The position numbers were made by a program, and so were the translations under genes. The notes under the pieces were generated by a model. That model saw only the letters and a list, made by a program, of their open reading frames with translations. It searched no databases and was not told where the DNA came from. Positions 52,573-60,608 of a stretch of DNA of 64,000 nt are shown one piece after another. Origin of the DNA: Glaciimonas immobilis (GTDB lineage Bacteria; Pseudomonadota; Gammaproteobacteria; Burkholderiales; Burkholderiaceae_D); NCBI RefSeq assembly GCF_011947285.1, contig NZ_JAAOZT010000013.1, positions 54,122 to 118,121 of the forward strand, in the 5' to 3' direction. Each line of letters begins with the position of its first letter. Position 1 is the stretch's first letter.

Positions 52573-53413
52573 TATTACCGGTACCACCCGCATTTTTCCT
52601 GTGATCGGCTGGCCGGTCGAGCAAGTGAAAGCACCGACATTATTCAATGCCTACTTTGCCCATGCAGGGATAGACGCACGCGTCATTCCGCTTAAAATTG
52701 CGCCGCATTTATACAAAGACGCGGTGCGAATGTTAATGTCGATGGAGAATGTTGGCGGCATTTTCGTGTCCATTCCGCACAAGCCCATGAGTATGGAGGC
52801 GGTTGACCAGCCGACTTCACGCGCTTTATTAGCGGGTGCCTGTAACGCAATTTATAAAGCCGCTGATGGCCAGACGTTAATCGGTGATTTGATTGATGGC
52901 GAAGGGTTTGTACGCGCCTTTGACCGTACCTGCGGCAGCACCTCGTTCAACTGGGCAAATGCGCACGCTTTGGTGGTCGGCAGCGGCGGTGTCGGCTGCG
53001 CAGTCGCGGCATCGCTGGCGACCCGCGGTATCGGTCATGTAGCCATTTACGATACCCGCCTGCCCCAGGCAGAAGCGTTGCGCGCACGCCTGCAACAGGC
53101 GTTTCCAGAAACCGAAATAGTTATCGGCAAGCCTCAGGCCGAAGGATATGATCTGGTGGTTAATTCCACGCCGTTGGGCATGAATCCGGACGATCCTTTA
53201 CCACTTGATTTAAGCAATGTGTCGCTTTCCTGCATCGTTGCCGATTGCGGTATGAAAACCGAAATGACGCGCTTGCTAACAGAAGCGCAAGCACATGGCT
53301 GTCGAATTCAGAAGGGCCGCGAAATGATGATTGAGCAAGCGCCTCTTTACCTGGAGTTGTTCGGCTGGCCCGGTGTTTCTTCGGATGATTTTCGTGTGCT
53401 GGGGGCAATATGA
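52565..53413 (+). CDS. Shikimate/quinate dehydrogenase-like protein (AroE family)
   Basis: Oxidoreductase of 282 residues, probably interconverting shikimate/quinate and the dehydro acids. Catalytic Lys is in VSIPHKPMSM and the catalytic Asp in DLIDGEGFVRA. The Rossmann motif is VVGSGGVGCAVAASLA and the following strand AIYDTRLP has Asp rather than a basic phosphate-binding residue, which suggests NAD+. The substrate-anchoring Ser pair of AroE (HSxSP) reads QVKAP here, so carboxylate recognition differs. ATG 52565 has GGAG upstream and overlaps the preceding gene by 8 nt; it overlaps the next gene by 4 nt. Confidence 0.85.
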   Translation: MLDITGTTRIFPVIGWPVEQVKAPTLFNAYFAHAGIDARVIPLKIAPHLYKDAVRMLMSMENVGGIFVSIPHKPMSMEAVDQPTSRALLAGACNAIYKAADGQTLIGDLIDGEGFVRAFDRTCGSTSFNWANAHALVVGSGGVGCAVAASLATRGIGHVAIYDTRLPQAEALRARLQQAFPETEIVIGKPQAEGYDLVVNSTPLGMNPDDPLPLDLSNVSLSCIVADCGMKTEMTRLLTEAQAHGCRIQKGREMMIEQAPLYLELFGWPGVSSDDFRVLGAI

Positions 53414-54297
53414 ATCTGAGTAATTTTGGCATGGATAGCATCACGCTGGCGGGTCCGCTTGAATCGAAACTGAGTGCCTCCAAAAGCGCAGGTTTTACCC
53501 AGATTATGTTGTGGGCCAAGGATCTGGCAGGTCATCCGGGCGGCTTGAACGAAGCAGTCCGTCTGGTGAAGGCTAGTGGCATCCGCGTTACCGGTATTCA
53601 GGTCATGCGCGATTTTGAGGGTTTGAGTGGCACTTTGCACGAGTACAAACTAGATATAGCCAAGAATTTGCTGCAAATGTGCAAGGCCGTCGGTGCGCCT
53701 TTGTTGATGGTGTGCTCCAGTACCTCTGCACATGCTGTAAATGATCGGCCTTTGATTGCCGCCCAACTGGCTAAATTAGCTACCCTGGCGATACCGCTGG
53801 ACGTAAAAATTGGGTACGAGGCGTTGTCCTGGGGCCGCCATATTAATCAATACTTGCAATCATGGGAGGTGGTTGAATTAGCCGATCACTCCAACCTTGG
53901 CGTGGTCATCGATTCTTTCCACATGCTCGCCAATCAGGCTGATCTGGACGGCCTTGTGGATATTCCAAGCGATAAGATCGCGATGGTGCAGCTGTCCGAT
54001 TATATGTGGCGCGATATTCGTAGCGCAGAAGAGCGTTTGGAAACAGCACGGCATCTGCGCGTGTTTCCGGGGGAGGGCGCGCACTCGCAAGAACTATCCG
54101 ATTTGTTGCGTCGATTGGACCGCGGCGGTTATCGCGGTGATTATAGCTTTGAAGTGTTCAATGATGACTATCTGCAATTGTCGCCCGAAATCGTTGCGCG
54201 GCGCGCGCATCGCGCTGCAAAATGGGTGACCGATCAAGTGCTGCGCCGTAGTTTGCAGGTGCTTCAGCCAACCGCTGATCACCCGACGATGGCGTAG
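53410..54297 (+). CDS. 3-dehydroshikimate dehydratase (AP-endonuclease-2/TIM-barrel family)
   Basis: Enzyme of 295 residues in the sugar-phosphate isomerase/epimerase-like TIM-barrel superfamily, most likely converting 3-dehydroshikimate to protocatechuate. Metal-binding segments are the Glu in KIGYEALSWGRHIN, Asp-His in VVIDSFHML, QLSDYMWRD and the final Glu in DYSFEVFNDDY. Superfamily membership is clear; the dehydratase assignment rests on the operon with AroQ, a shikimate dehydrogenase and the HPPD-like protein, and on the pca genes nearby. It overlaps the upstream gene by ATGA. Confidence 0.82.
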   Translation: MNLSNFGMDSITLAGPLESKLSASKSAGFTQIMLWAKDLAGHPGGLNEAVRLVKASGIRVTGIQVMRDFEGLSGTLHEYKLDIAKNLLQMCKAVGAPLLMVCSSTSAHAVNDRPLIAAQLAKLATLAIPLDVKIGYEALSWGRHINQYLQSWEVVELADHSNLGVVIDSFHMLANQADLDGLVDIPSDKIAMVQLSDYMWRDIRSAEERLETARHLRVFPGEGAHSQELSDLLRRLDRGGYRGDYSFEVFNDDYLQLSPEIVARRAHRAAKWVTDQVLRRSLQVLQPTADHPTMA

Positions 54298-54371
54298 CGT
54301 TAAGAACGATATAAACATAATAATATCAAGCCGAAAAAAAATAATAACGCGGCGAATAAAAGGAGACAAGT

Positions 54372-54839
54372 ATGACCACACGCCTAAAATCCGTTCTCGT
54401 TATCAACGGACCCAATTTAAACTTGCTCGGACGCCGTGAACCGGCGGTCTACGGCGCTCAGACGTTGAGCGATGTTGAGACCATCTGTCACGATGCCTGC
54501 CATACGCACGGATTTACGCTCGACTTTCGTCAGTCCAATCACGAAGGTGTATTGATCGACTGGATCCATGAGGCAGGGCTGGCACAGGCGGCAGGTACAT
54601 TAGCCGGGGTGATATTAAACGCCGGTGCTTACACGCATACTTCGATTGCTTTGCACGATGCCATTAAAGGCGCTTCGGTCCATCTTATTGAGCTGCATAT
54701 TTCCAACGTCCACGCACGCGAAGAATTTCGCCACCACTCTTGGATATCACCGGTCGCACATGGCGTGATAGTAGGTTTGGGAGTGCAAGGATATGCACTG
54801 TCAGTGGCTGCGCTCGCTTTTCAGCCTGCGCCGCATTAA
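54372..54839 (+). CDS. aroQ: Type II 3-dehydroquinate dehydratase
   Basis: Dehydroquinase of 155 residues, converting 3-dehydroquinate to 3-dehydroshikimate by anti/syn elimination via the type II mechanism. Active-site segments are NGPNLNLLGRREPAVYG (catalytic Tyr), RQSNHEG, LNAGAYTHTS and ELHISNVHAREEFRHHSW (catalytic His). All key residues are present. Context points to catabolism of quinate rather than aromatic synthesis. AGGAG precedes the start and 74 bp separates it from the upstream gene. Confidence 0.94.
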   Translation: MTTRLKSVLVINGPNLNLLGRREPAVYGAQTLSDVETICHDACHTHGFTLDFRQSNHEGVLIDWIHEAGLAQAAGTLAGVILNAGAYTHTSIALHDAIKGASVHLIELHISNVHAREEFRHHSWISPVAHGVIVGLGVQGYALSVAALAFQPAPH

Positions 54840-55018
54840 ATATTTCAAAAAATACCCGATTTAGGTTGGCCCGGCGACGCTATTAATCACTACTTTTAGT
54901 GCTGAAAATTGCGCCGGTTTGAATGAAGGTGGTCCTCAGTCTGAGCGCTATCGAGGTGGGAGATGACGCTATGTTTTTGCGGCGTGTCAATCAACATAGT
55001 AAAAAATCAGGAGATGTT

Positions 55019-56140
55019 ATGAAAAAAAAATTTGCCGCGGTTTGCGGATTGGCAGCGTTTTGCACCCTTGCACAAGCACAGTCCAATGTGACAATTTACG
55101 GAGACGTGGATCAATATATCGGTTACATCCACAGCAGTAGCGGTGAGAGCGTCACCGGCTTGAATGATGGCGCGATTTTGCGCAGTCGCCTTGGCTTTCG
55201 CGGGGTCGAAGATCTGGGCAGTGGCTATCAGGCCAAGTTCACATTGGAGCAAGGATTCGGCGCTAATACCGGCGCTCTGGCTGATGCGCCGCGCATCTTT
55301 GACCGCCAGGCCTGGATAGGTATCAATACCCCGGGCGGTGAGTTCCGTATCGGGCGCCAGAACACCATCATTTTCTTTATCGGCGGTGCCATTGATTACA
55401 CCGAACGCACTACCTTCGGCTCAATCATCAATACATTTGGGGTGCCGTCGCGCTACGACAATGACATCTCGTACAAATCACCGCGCATTGCCAATTTTCA
55501 GGTCGATCTGCATTACGCGATGACTGAAACCGCCGGTGAGAACATTGGCACACGCGGCGTGTATCAGGCTGGCGTCGATTACACTAACGGGTCGTATCGT
55601 GCAGGTTATGCCGGGTTATGGGCTAAGCCGTTGGCCAATGCTGTGTATGCGGACGCCGTGGTGTACCACAACCTGTACGCCGACTACGATTACGGCAAAG
55701 GTAAAGTGTACCTGGCCTATGTGCGCAGCAATAATGTGACCGGTAATGCCAACGGTAACAATGCCACCGGTATCCTTAGCAATGTCAGCATCCCAACTAA
55801 CGCATTTCCAGGGAGTAACCCTGGCGTCTTGCGGATGTATAGCATCTATCAGGTATCGGCTGACTACCGTCTGTCGCCACAGTTACGGATCGGCGCGTTG
55901 TATGGCGTAATGAAGGACACTTCCAATAGCGATGCGGGCGCAAAAGGCGGCAACGTCGGTGCTTATTACGAGATGTCAAAGCGAACCACGTTCTATGGTT
56001 TTGCCAATTACATGAAGAACGATACCAATGCTGGTTTTCGTTTCAGCGGATCAGCGGGACCTACAGCTAATCTGGCGGGTACGGATATCAATGGCAGACG
56101 TCTGGTTGGTTTGCAGGCCGGTGTCTTGCATCGGTTTTAA
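55019..56140 (+). CDS. Gram-negative porin (Porin_4 family)
   Basis: Outer-membrane porin of 373 residues. The signal peptide ends in LAQAQS, followed by the standard N-terminal strand NVTIYGDVDQYIGY, then LGFRGVEDLGSGYQAKFTLE and FDRQAWIGINTPGGEFRIGRQ, and the C-terminal strand ending VLHRF. I chose ATG 55019 with AGGAG at 55008-55012; an in-frame ATG at 54923 would precede a normal signal peptide with 32 unlikely residues. It lies inside the quinate/shikimate cluster, so it probably helps such acids enter. Confidence 0.93.
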   Translation: MKKKFAAVCGLAAFCTLAQAQSNVTIYGDVDQYIGYIHSSSGESVTGLNDGAILRSRLGFRGVEDLGSGYQAKFTLEQGFGANTGALADAPRIFDRQAWIGINTPGGEFRIGRQNTIIFFIGGAIDYTERTTFGSIINTFGVPSRYDNDISYKSPRIANFQVDLHYAMTETAGENIGTRGVYQAGVDYTNGSYRAGYAGLWAKPLANAVYADAVVYHNLYADYDYGKGKVYLAYVRSNNVTGNANGNNATGILSNVSIPTNAFPGSNPGVLRMYSIYQVSADYRLSPQLRIGALYGVMKDTSNSDAGAKGGNVGAYYEMSKRTTFYGFANYMKNDTNAGFRFSGSAGPTANLAGTDINGRRLVGLQAGVLHRF

Positions 56141-56216
56141 AGTTTTCTGCACCGGGAATTTCGGGAGTATTCATTCATTCGGAAATCCTGGCTAACTATA
56201 ATTCATGGAGAACAAT

Positions 56217-57560
56217 ATGTCATCATCTGCAATTCCTCATCAAAATCGCGCGCAGCCTGGGGCTGGCGAAGAAAAAAAGTCACTCAGTTCGCCGCGTAAG
56301 GCGGCGTTAGCCAGTTGGATCGGCAGTGCGGTAGAGTATTACGATTTCTTTATTTATGGCACCGCAGCAGCGTTGGTGTTCGGGAAGATTTTTTTCCCTT
56401 CGTTTGATCCGGTTGCCGGCACCGTTGCCGCCTTCGCCACCTTTGGCGTGGGCTACGTAACACGCCCGATTGGTGCTGTCTTACTCGGTCATATCGGCGA
56501 TAAATATGGCCGTAAAAAAGTACTGACATTCACGCTGTTGTTGATGGGAATTTCAACATTTCTGGTCGGCCTGTTGCCGACCTACGGCCAAGTCGGTATC
56601 GCCGCTCCGATCATGCTGGTCGTCTTACGTATGTTGCAGGGTTTATCGGCAGCAGGGGAACAGGCGGGTGCCAATTCAATGACACTTGAGCATGCGCCAG
56701 CGCATCGCCGGGCATTTTTTACCAGCTTTACATTAAGTGGCACGCAGGCTGGTTTGATCCTGGCTACTTTGGTCTTCCTGCCGATTTCAGCCTTACCTGA
56801 AGACCAGCTGCTGTCTTGGGGATGGCGGATTCCTTTCTTTCTGAGTGCAATTGTGGTGGCCGTCGGCATGTGGGTCCGTCGGACCTTGCCCGAGACACCG
56901 GCCTTTAATGAGGAAGACAAAGCGCACAAGCAATCCAGGTTGCCGGTTGCGGTCCTGTTTCGCAACTATAAAGCCAACCTGTTGCGCGTAGTATTTGCGG
57001 CGTTGATATCGGTGGTGAGCACTATCTTCAGCGTCTTCACCTTGTCGTATGCCGTCAATACTGTACACATCCCGCGCGCGACGATGTTGACGGTACTGAT
57101 TCTGGCAAATGTGGTGGCGCTGGGGGCGATTCCGCTGTTTGCCATGCTATCGGATCGCATCGGTCGCAAGCCGGTGTTTCTTTTCGGTGCGATCGGTTCA
57201 GCGATTTTGATATGGCCTTATTTGTGGGCTATTAGTCAGGGCAATATTACTATGATTTTTGCGCTTGGTTTGCTCCTGTCCGGTGTGGTCTATAGCGCCG
57301 CGAATGGCGTTTGGCCGTCACTATACGGCGAGATGTTTGACACGCGGGTGCGGCTCTCAGGCATGGCTATTGGCACCCAGGTAGGTTTTGCGCTGGGTGG
57401 CTTTGCACCGACCATTAGTGCCGCGATTCTTCGGCCCGGCGTGGACGGCTGGATACCGGTCGCCATTTTTGTCACCACTACCTCGATCATTTCGGCAATT
57501 TCTGTGTTGACAGCACGGGAGACTTTCCGGACGCCAATGAATGCGCTAGGCAAGGTATAA
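56217..57560 (+). CDS. MHS-family MFS transporter (shikimate/quinate candidate)
   Basis: Metabolite:H+ symporter of about 447 residues. The family start GSAVEYYDFFIYGTAAALVF and loop motif GHIGDKYGRKKVLT are typical of ShiA/KgtP/ProP-like proteins. The second half has SDRIGRKPVFLFGAI. Following porin, aroQ and the dehydrogenases, shikimate, quinate or protocatechuate is the likely substrate, but sequence alone does not decide. ATG 56217 is favoured over ATG 56205 because GGAG (56207-56210) is spaced for it. Confidence 0.88.
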   Translation: MSSSAIPHQNRAQPGAGEEKKSLSSPRKAALASWIGSAVEYYDFFIYGTAAALVFGKIFFPSFDPVAGTVAAFATFGVGYVTRPIGAVLLGHIGDKYGRKKVLTFTLLLMGISTFLVGLLPTYGQVGIAAPIMLVVLRMLQGLSAAGEQAGANSMTLEHAPAHRRAFFTSFTLSGTQAGLILATLVFLPISALPEDQLLSWGWRIPFFLSAIVVAVGMWVRRTLPETPAFNEEDKAHKQSRLPVAVLFRNYKANLLRVVFAALISVVSTIFSVFTLSYAVNTVHIPRATMLTVLILANVVALGAIPLFAMLSDRIGRKPVFLFGAIGSAILIWPYLWAISQGNITMIFALGLLLSGVVYSAANGVWPSLYGEMFDTRVRLSGMAIGTQVGFALGGFAPTISAAILRPGVDGWIPVAIFVTTTSIISAISVLTARETFRTPMNALGKV

Positions 57561-57653
57561 AGAGTTTGAGGTAAAAATGTGAAGCAAGGGCGCGCCAACA
57601 GTGGAGTACCCGCAAACGGCGCGCCGGTGCATCAAGTGCCGGATATTTTCGGG

Positions 57654-57669
57654 CGGTGCTTTGGCACCG
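57654..57669. terminator. Hairpin between convergent MFS and esterase genes
   Basis: CGGTGC-TTTG-GCACCG, 6-bp perfect stem, about 95 bp after the MFS stop and 50 bp beyond the esterase stop on the other strand. There is no T-run on either side, so termination efficiency is uncertain. Confidence 0.35.
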
Positions 57670-57719
57670 ATCTAGAGATTAGCGGCTCATTGCATTTCCT
57701 CGGTGCTTTACGCTTACAT

Positions 57720-58982
57720 TTACGCGCGCGACTGCGTGGAGAAAAAGCGCATCATTTCACGTGTAGCATCAGGACCTCTTCCATCGGTATAAGACCCGGT
57801 TTTACTCCCGCCCGCCCAAGCATGTCCTGCGCCATGGATCAGCCAGTGTTCACCCATCGCGCGTCCGTTGCGGTCATGATGCGATGTGCGCGTATAAGTG
57901 TGTCCGTTCGGCACTTTACCTTCCTCGACGATGACCACCGGCTTGCCACCTTTGCCGGCTTCGCCTTTTTGAGCCAGTTCGTCGTCCAGATATTCAGGCA
58001 CGCTTTGCGCCATCAGCGTTTCACTGTTGCGTGGACTGACGGTAGCATCCCGGTCACCGTGAAAAACGATGATAGGAATGGATTTTAGCTGGGCATTTGC
58101 CGAGCGTTGATTGAAGGCTGGTGCTGCGCTGCCCTTCATTGCGGCCAATGCAGAAGGTAAATCATGCGCGGCTGCGTACGGCAAACCGGAGTGCACACCG
58201 ACCGCAGCGTACATGTCGGGATAGGCGGTCCCCATGATAATAGCCATCGCCCCGCCCGCCGAAAGGCCAGCCACATACACTTTACCCGCGTCCAGTTTGT
58301 AGTCATCAATGACTGTCTGGGTAATGCCTGCGATGATTGACGGTTCGCCCTGATCGCGTTGCTGATCCACTGATTTGAACCAATTCCAGCACTTGGAAGA
58401 ATTTGCCGCCTGGGTCTGATTCGGATAGACAACAAAGCACTGCGATTCCTCGGCAACGGCATTCATTCCCGTCCCTTTGGCAAAATCGTCCGCGTTTTGC
58501 GTGCAACCGTGCAGCATGACCATTAGCGGCATTGCTTGCCCTTTATAAGTTGAGGGGATGTACAACCGGTAGGTGCGCGTACCAGCCTGATTTGTAAATG
58601 ATTTGCTCAAAAACTGTCCCGGTACTGTTGTGTCGGAGCGGGCCTTATCGGACGTTGGCGAGTGCTGTTCCGCATCGCCCGATATATCGCTGACGTTGGG
58701 CGCGCCTTGTGCCGGAACCCCCAATCGCTGGAGCAAGTCTGTAACAAACTGCGGCAGTTCGGTCTGGGCGCCAGTAATGTCTGGTGTGACATTTTTGTCT
58801 GGCATCAGGTCTTTCATAAATTGCTGCATATTTGGGCCGCCAGCACCCGTACCGGCACCGGAGTGAGTGCTTTTTTCTTTAAGGGACTTTTGAATCGCTG
58901 CGGTTGCTTCTGCTGCATTGCCCGACATAAATTTGCGGGTAACCTGGCGCATTTGGTCGCGCATAAAATCAGTTATCTTCAT
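57720..58982 (-). CDS. PHB depolymerase-family esterase
   Basis: Alpha/beta hydrolase of 420 residues from the extracellular PHB-depolymerase/feruloyl esterase group (esterase PHB family). The catalytic segments are the oxyanion region MLHGCTQNADDFA, nucleophile Ser in GLSAGGAMA, Asp in HGDRDATV and His in GAGHAWAGG. No signal peptide is seen; instead a 120-residue N-terminal extension rich in Gln, Gly and Asp precedes the fold (MKITDFMRDQMRQVTRKFMS), reminiscent of intracellular relatives. Whether it acts on polyhydroxybutyrate or small esters is unknown. Upstream by 24 bp is a ribbon-helix-helix regulator in the same orientation, so it may be co-transcribed with it. Confidence 0.88.
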   Translation of the reverse strand: MKITDFMRDQMRQVTRKFMSGNAAEATAAIQKSLKEKSTHSGAGTGAGGPNMQQFMKDLMPDKNVTPDITGAQTELPQFVTDLLQRLGVPAQGAPNVSDISGDAEQHSPTSDKARSDTTVPGQFLSKSFTNQAGTRTYRLYIPSTYKGQAMPLMVMLHGCTQNADDFAKGTGMNAVAEESQCFVVYPNQTQAANSSKCWNWFKSVDQQRDQGEPSIIAGITQTVIDDYKLDAGKVYVAGLSAGGAMAIIMGTAYPDMYAAVGVHSGLPYAAAHDLPSALAAMKGSAAPAFNQRSANAQLKSIPIIVFHGDRDATVSPRNSETLMAQSVPEYLDDELAQKGEAGKGGKPVVIVEEGKVPNGHTYTRTSHHDRNGRAMGEHWLIHGAGHAWAGGSKTGSYTDGRGPDATREMMRFFSTQSRA

Positions 58983-59006
58983 GGCTTTCTTTCGATTAAG
59001 TTTTAA

Positions 59007-59420
59007 TTAATGGATTCGGTCCGCGAGCGCCGCTTTTACTGCAGCACTCGCATGAAATGCCCCCAGTACAGAAATTGAGGCGATAGTGGCACACGCCAAT
59101 TCGGCAGACACGTCAAGGGCAATGGTGGCTAACCCCAGTACTTGAATATGGAGTGTTTGTCCGTTGTCGCGCAGGGTCTGCAGCTCCGCACGGGAATAAG
59201 TTTGCATTCCCAGCACCAAGCTCTTACGCGCAACGGTTTGCTTCACTGTTTCTGCGTGAACCGTCAATTGATTGCGAATAGCTGTGCGAATCAAATCGGT
59301 ACGGTTCGAATAAAACCCTTCCTGTACCAGCAAATCAATCTGGCCAAGATCAATTAATCCCAAATTAATGGTGATTTTTTCACTTTCGCTAATTTTTTGT
59401 TTTAAGGCTATTACGTTCAT
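59007..59420 (-). CDS. Ribbon-helix-helix (CopG-type) transcriptional regulator
   Basis: Predicted DNA-binding protein of 137 residues. The N-terminal domain is a ribbon-helix-helix: strand EKITINLGLIDLGQIDLLVQ, then EGFYSNRTDLIRTAIRNQL. A C-terminal domain of about 80 residues with a hydrophobic repetitive segment (VLGLATIALDVSAE) is of unknown function. ATG 59420 has GGGAG at ideal spacing; ATG 59441 upstream does not and lies in the operator. It precedes the esterase gene by 24 bp on the same strand and likely regulates both. Confidence 0.8.
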   Translation of the reverse strand: MNVIALKQKISESEKITINLGLIDLGQIDLLVQEGFYSNRTDLIRTAIRNQLTVHAETVKQTVARKSLVLGMQTYSRAELQTLRDNGQTLHIQVLGLATIALDVSAELACATIASISVLGAFHASAAVKAALADRIH

Positions 59421-59434
59421 AAAACTCCCTTGGG

Positions 59435-59489
59435 CATCCATATACCATCTGTATGGATGTTATTTTAGGTGAGTAGCCTTATTTGTCAA
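59435..59489 (-). promoter_or_regulatory. Promoter and overlapping palindromic operator of the RHH gene
   Basis: On the minus strand, TTGACA (59489-59484) is followed by a 16-bp spacer and TAAAAT (59467-59462), a near-consensus sigma70 promoter. A palindrome with arms CATCCATA (59435-59442) and TATGGATG (59452-59459) overlaps the expected transcription start and ends 15 bp before the regulator's start codon. This is where an autorepressor would bind. Confidence 0.7.
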
Positions 59490-59544
59490 GCAAAGAAAAT
59501 CTATCTGAGCGATATCAACCGAACCAACCAAATCGACGCAACAA

Positions 59545-60270
59545 TCAGCAGCGCTTCAAAATGAGTTCAGCGAGTTTAAGCGGTTCGCTAATCATTGCAT
59601 CGTGACAGGTGTCTAGCGGAATGACGGCATCTACGCCGCCCAAATTGGCGATAAACTGACGCTGGGCTACAGGCTTTAATGCCCGATCGCGCAACGTGAG
59701 AATCCAATCCATCGGCACCACAGGCATATCCGACCGATCTACCGGTTCCAGCGTGACCACGGTGCTTTCCGGGCACAAACTTTCGACGACGAACTGCTTT
59801 TGATCCGCCGTCATGCCGTTGCCAAACACCCAGCGCGCAATAAAGCCCGGTAATGGCTGTGAAACTTTTTTTCTTCTCGCTTCAAATGACGCGATGATAT
59901 TCATCGGCGGGTGCAGCGTATCGAGTACGGATTGTCCGTTCGGCGGCACGCAACAGGCAAGAAACATCATCCGTTGTACCGTCGCCGCCCCTAATCGCGC
60001 CGCCACGCCGGGAATAGTGATACCGGCCATGGAATGACCGACCAACACAACCCGTTCGGGATTGGTGGCAAGGATTTGACGAGTGACACTATCAACACAT
60101 TGAGCAATAGTCAGGGTTCCAAGATCGCCCGGTTCATCGCCATGACCCGGCAAATCGACCGCTAGTATTTTTACTGTGCTATCCAGACGAAGCAAGGCAG
60201 CTATGGTCGGGTTCCAGCAGGTCTTGCTATGTTGCCCGCCGTGGACGAGCACAATTGTTGGTTTAGTCAT
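59545..60270 (-). CDS. Alpha/beta hydrolase
   Basis: Small alpha/beta hydrolase of 241 residues. Segments seen are TIVLVHGGQHSKTCWNPTIA (oxyanion region), VDLPGHGDEPGD, nucleophile Ser in LVGHSMAGITIPG, and a His in PLDTCHDAMISEP near the C terminus. Similar to the MEKHLA/pimeloyl-ester-type and hydroxynitrile-lyase-like hydrolases, but the substrate is unknown. ATG 60270 is chosen because the fold begins there; an in-frame ATG at 60330 would add 20 residues without similarity. Confidence 0.82.
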   Translation of the reverse strand: MTKPTIVLVHGGQHSKTCWNPTIAALLRLDSTVKILAVDLPGHGDEPGDLGTLTIAQCVDSVTRQILATNPERVVLVGHSMAGITIPGVAARLGAATVQRMMFLACCVPPNGQSVLDTLHPPMNIIASFEARRKKVSQPLPGFIARWVFGNGMTADQKQFVVESLCPESTVVTLEPVDRSDMPVVPMDWILTLRDRALKPVAQRQFIANLGGVDAVIPLDTCHDAMISEPLKLAELILKRC

Positions 60271-60490
60271 TGTTGTGAATGCGCCCGTTGTTATTAAAAT
60301 CGATCGACCCTTTGCTTTGCTGGGTGACAACTTTTTATTATAACGTGCGTGCTTGTCAGCGACGCATGCTCATTCTGCAGAGATTCTGATGTGAAGATAG
60401 TATTGCTCTGCAATTGCGGATGATGTTAATGGTAGCGACAACATCCGTTAAATTGCTTTAACCTGATAAAAAGTCCGATCATTATTGTAA

Positions 60491-60538
60491 TGCCGCTGCA
60501 GAATTTCGAATTTTCCGCGGCATGCCTGAGTTGGCATG
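60491..60538. promoter_or_regulatory. Two inverted repeats upstream of aceE
   Basis: CATGCC-TGAGTT-GGCATG (60521-60538), perfect 6-bp arms, and TGCCGC (60491-60496) with GCGGCA (60517-60522) enclosing AATT-TCG-AATT. They lie 70-120 bp upstream of aceE in the 338-bp gap from the divergent hydrolase gene. They do not resemble the E. coli PdhR site. Nothing else stands out in 60271-60608. Confidence 0.35.
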
Positions 60539-60608
60539 TGGCGCAATGCTGTCGTTGTATCCCCAGCTATTTTTCTTTCGGTAAACTAATCTACCTATCA
60601 AGCGAGGA

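Noticed and set aside
57579..58088. Plus-strand 169-codon frame past the MFS gene
   Set aside because: Mostly antisense to the PHB-depolymerase-like gene, whose catalytic motifs are clear on the minus strand.
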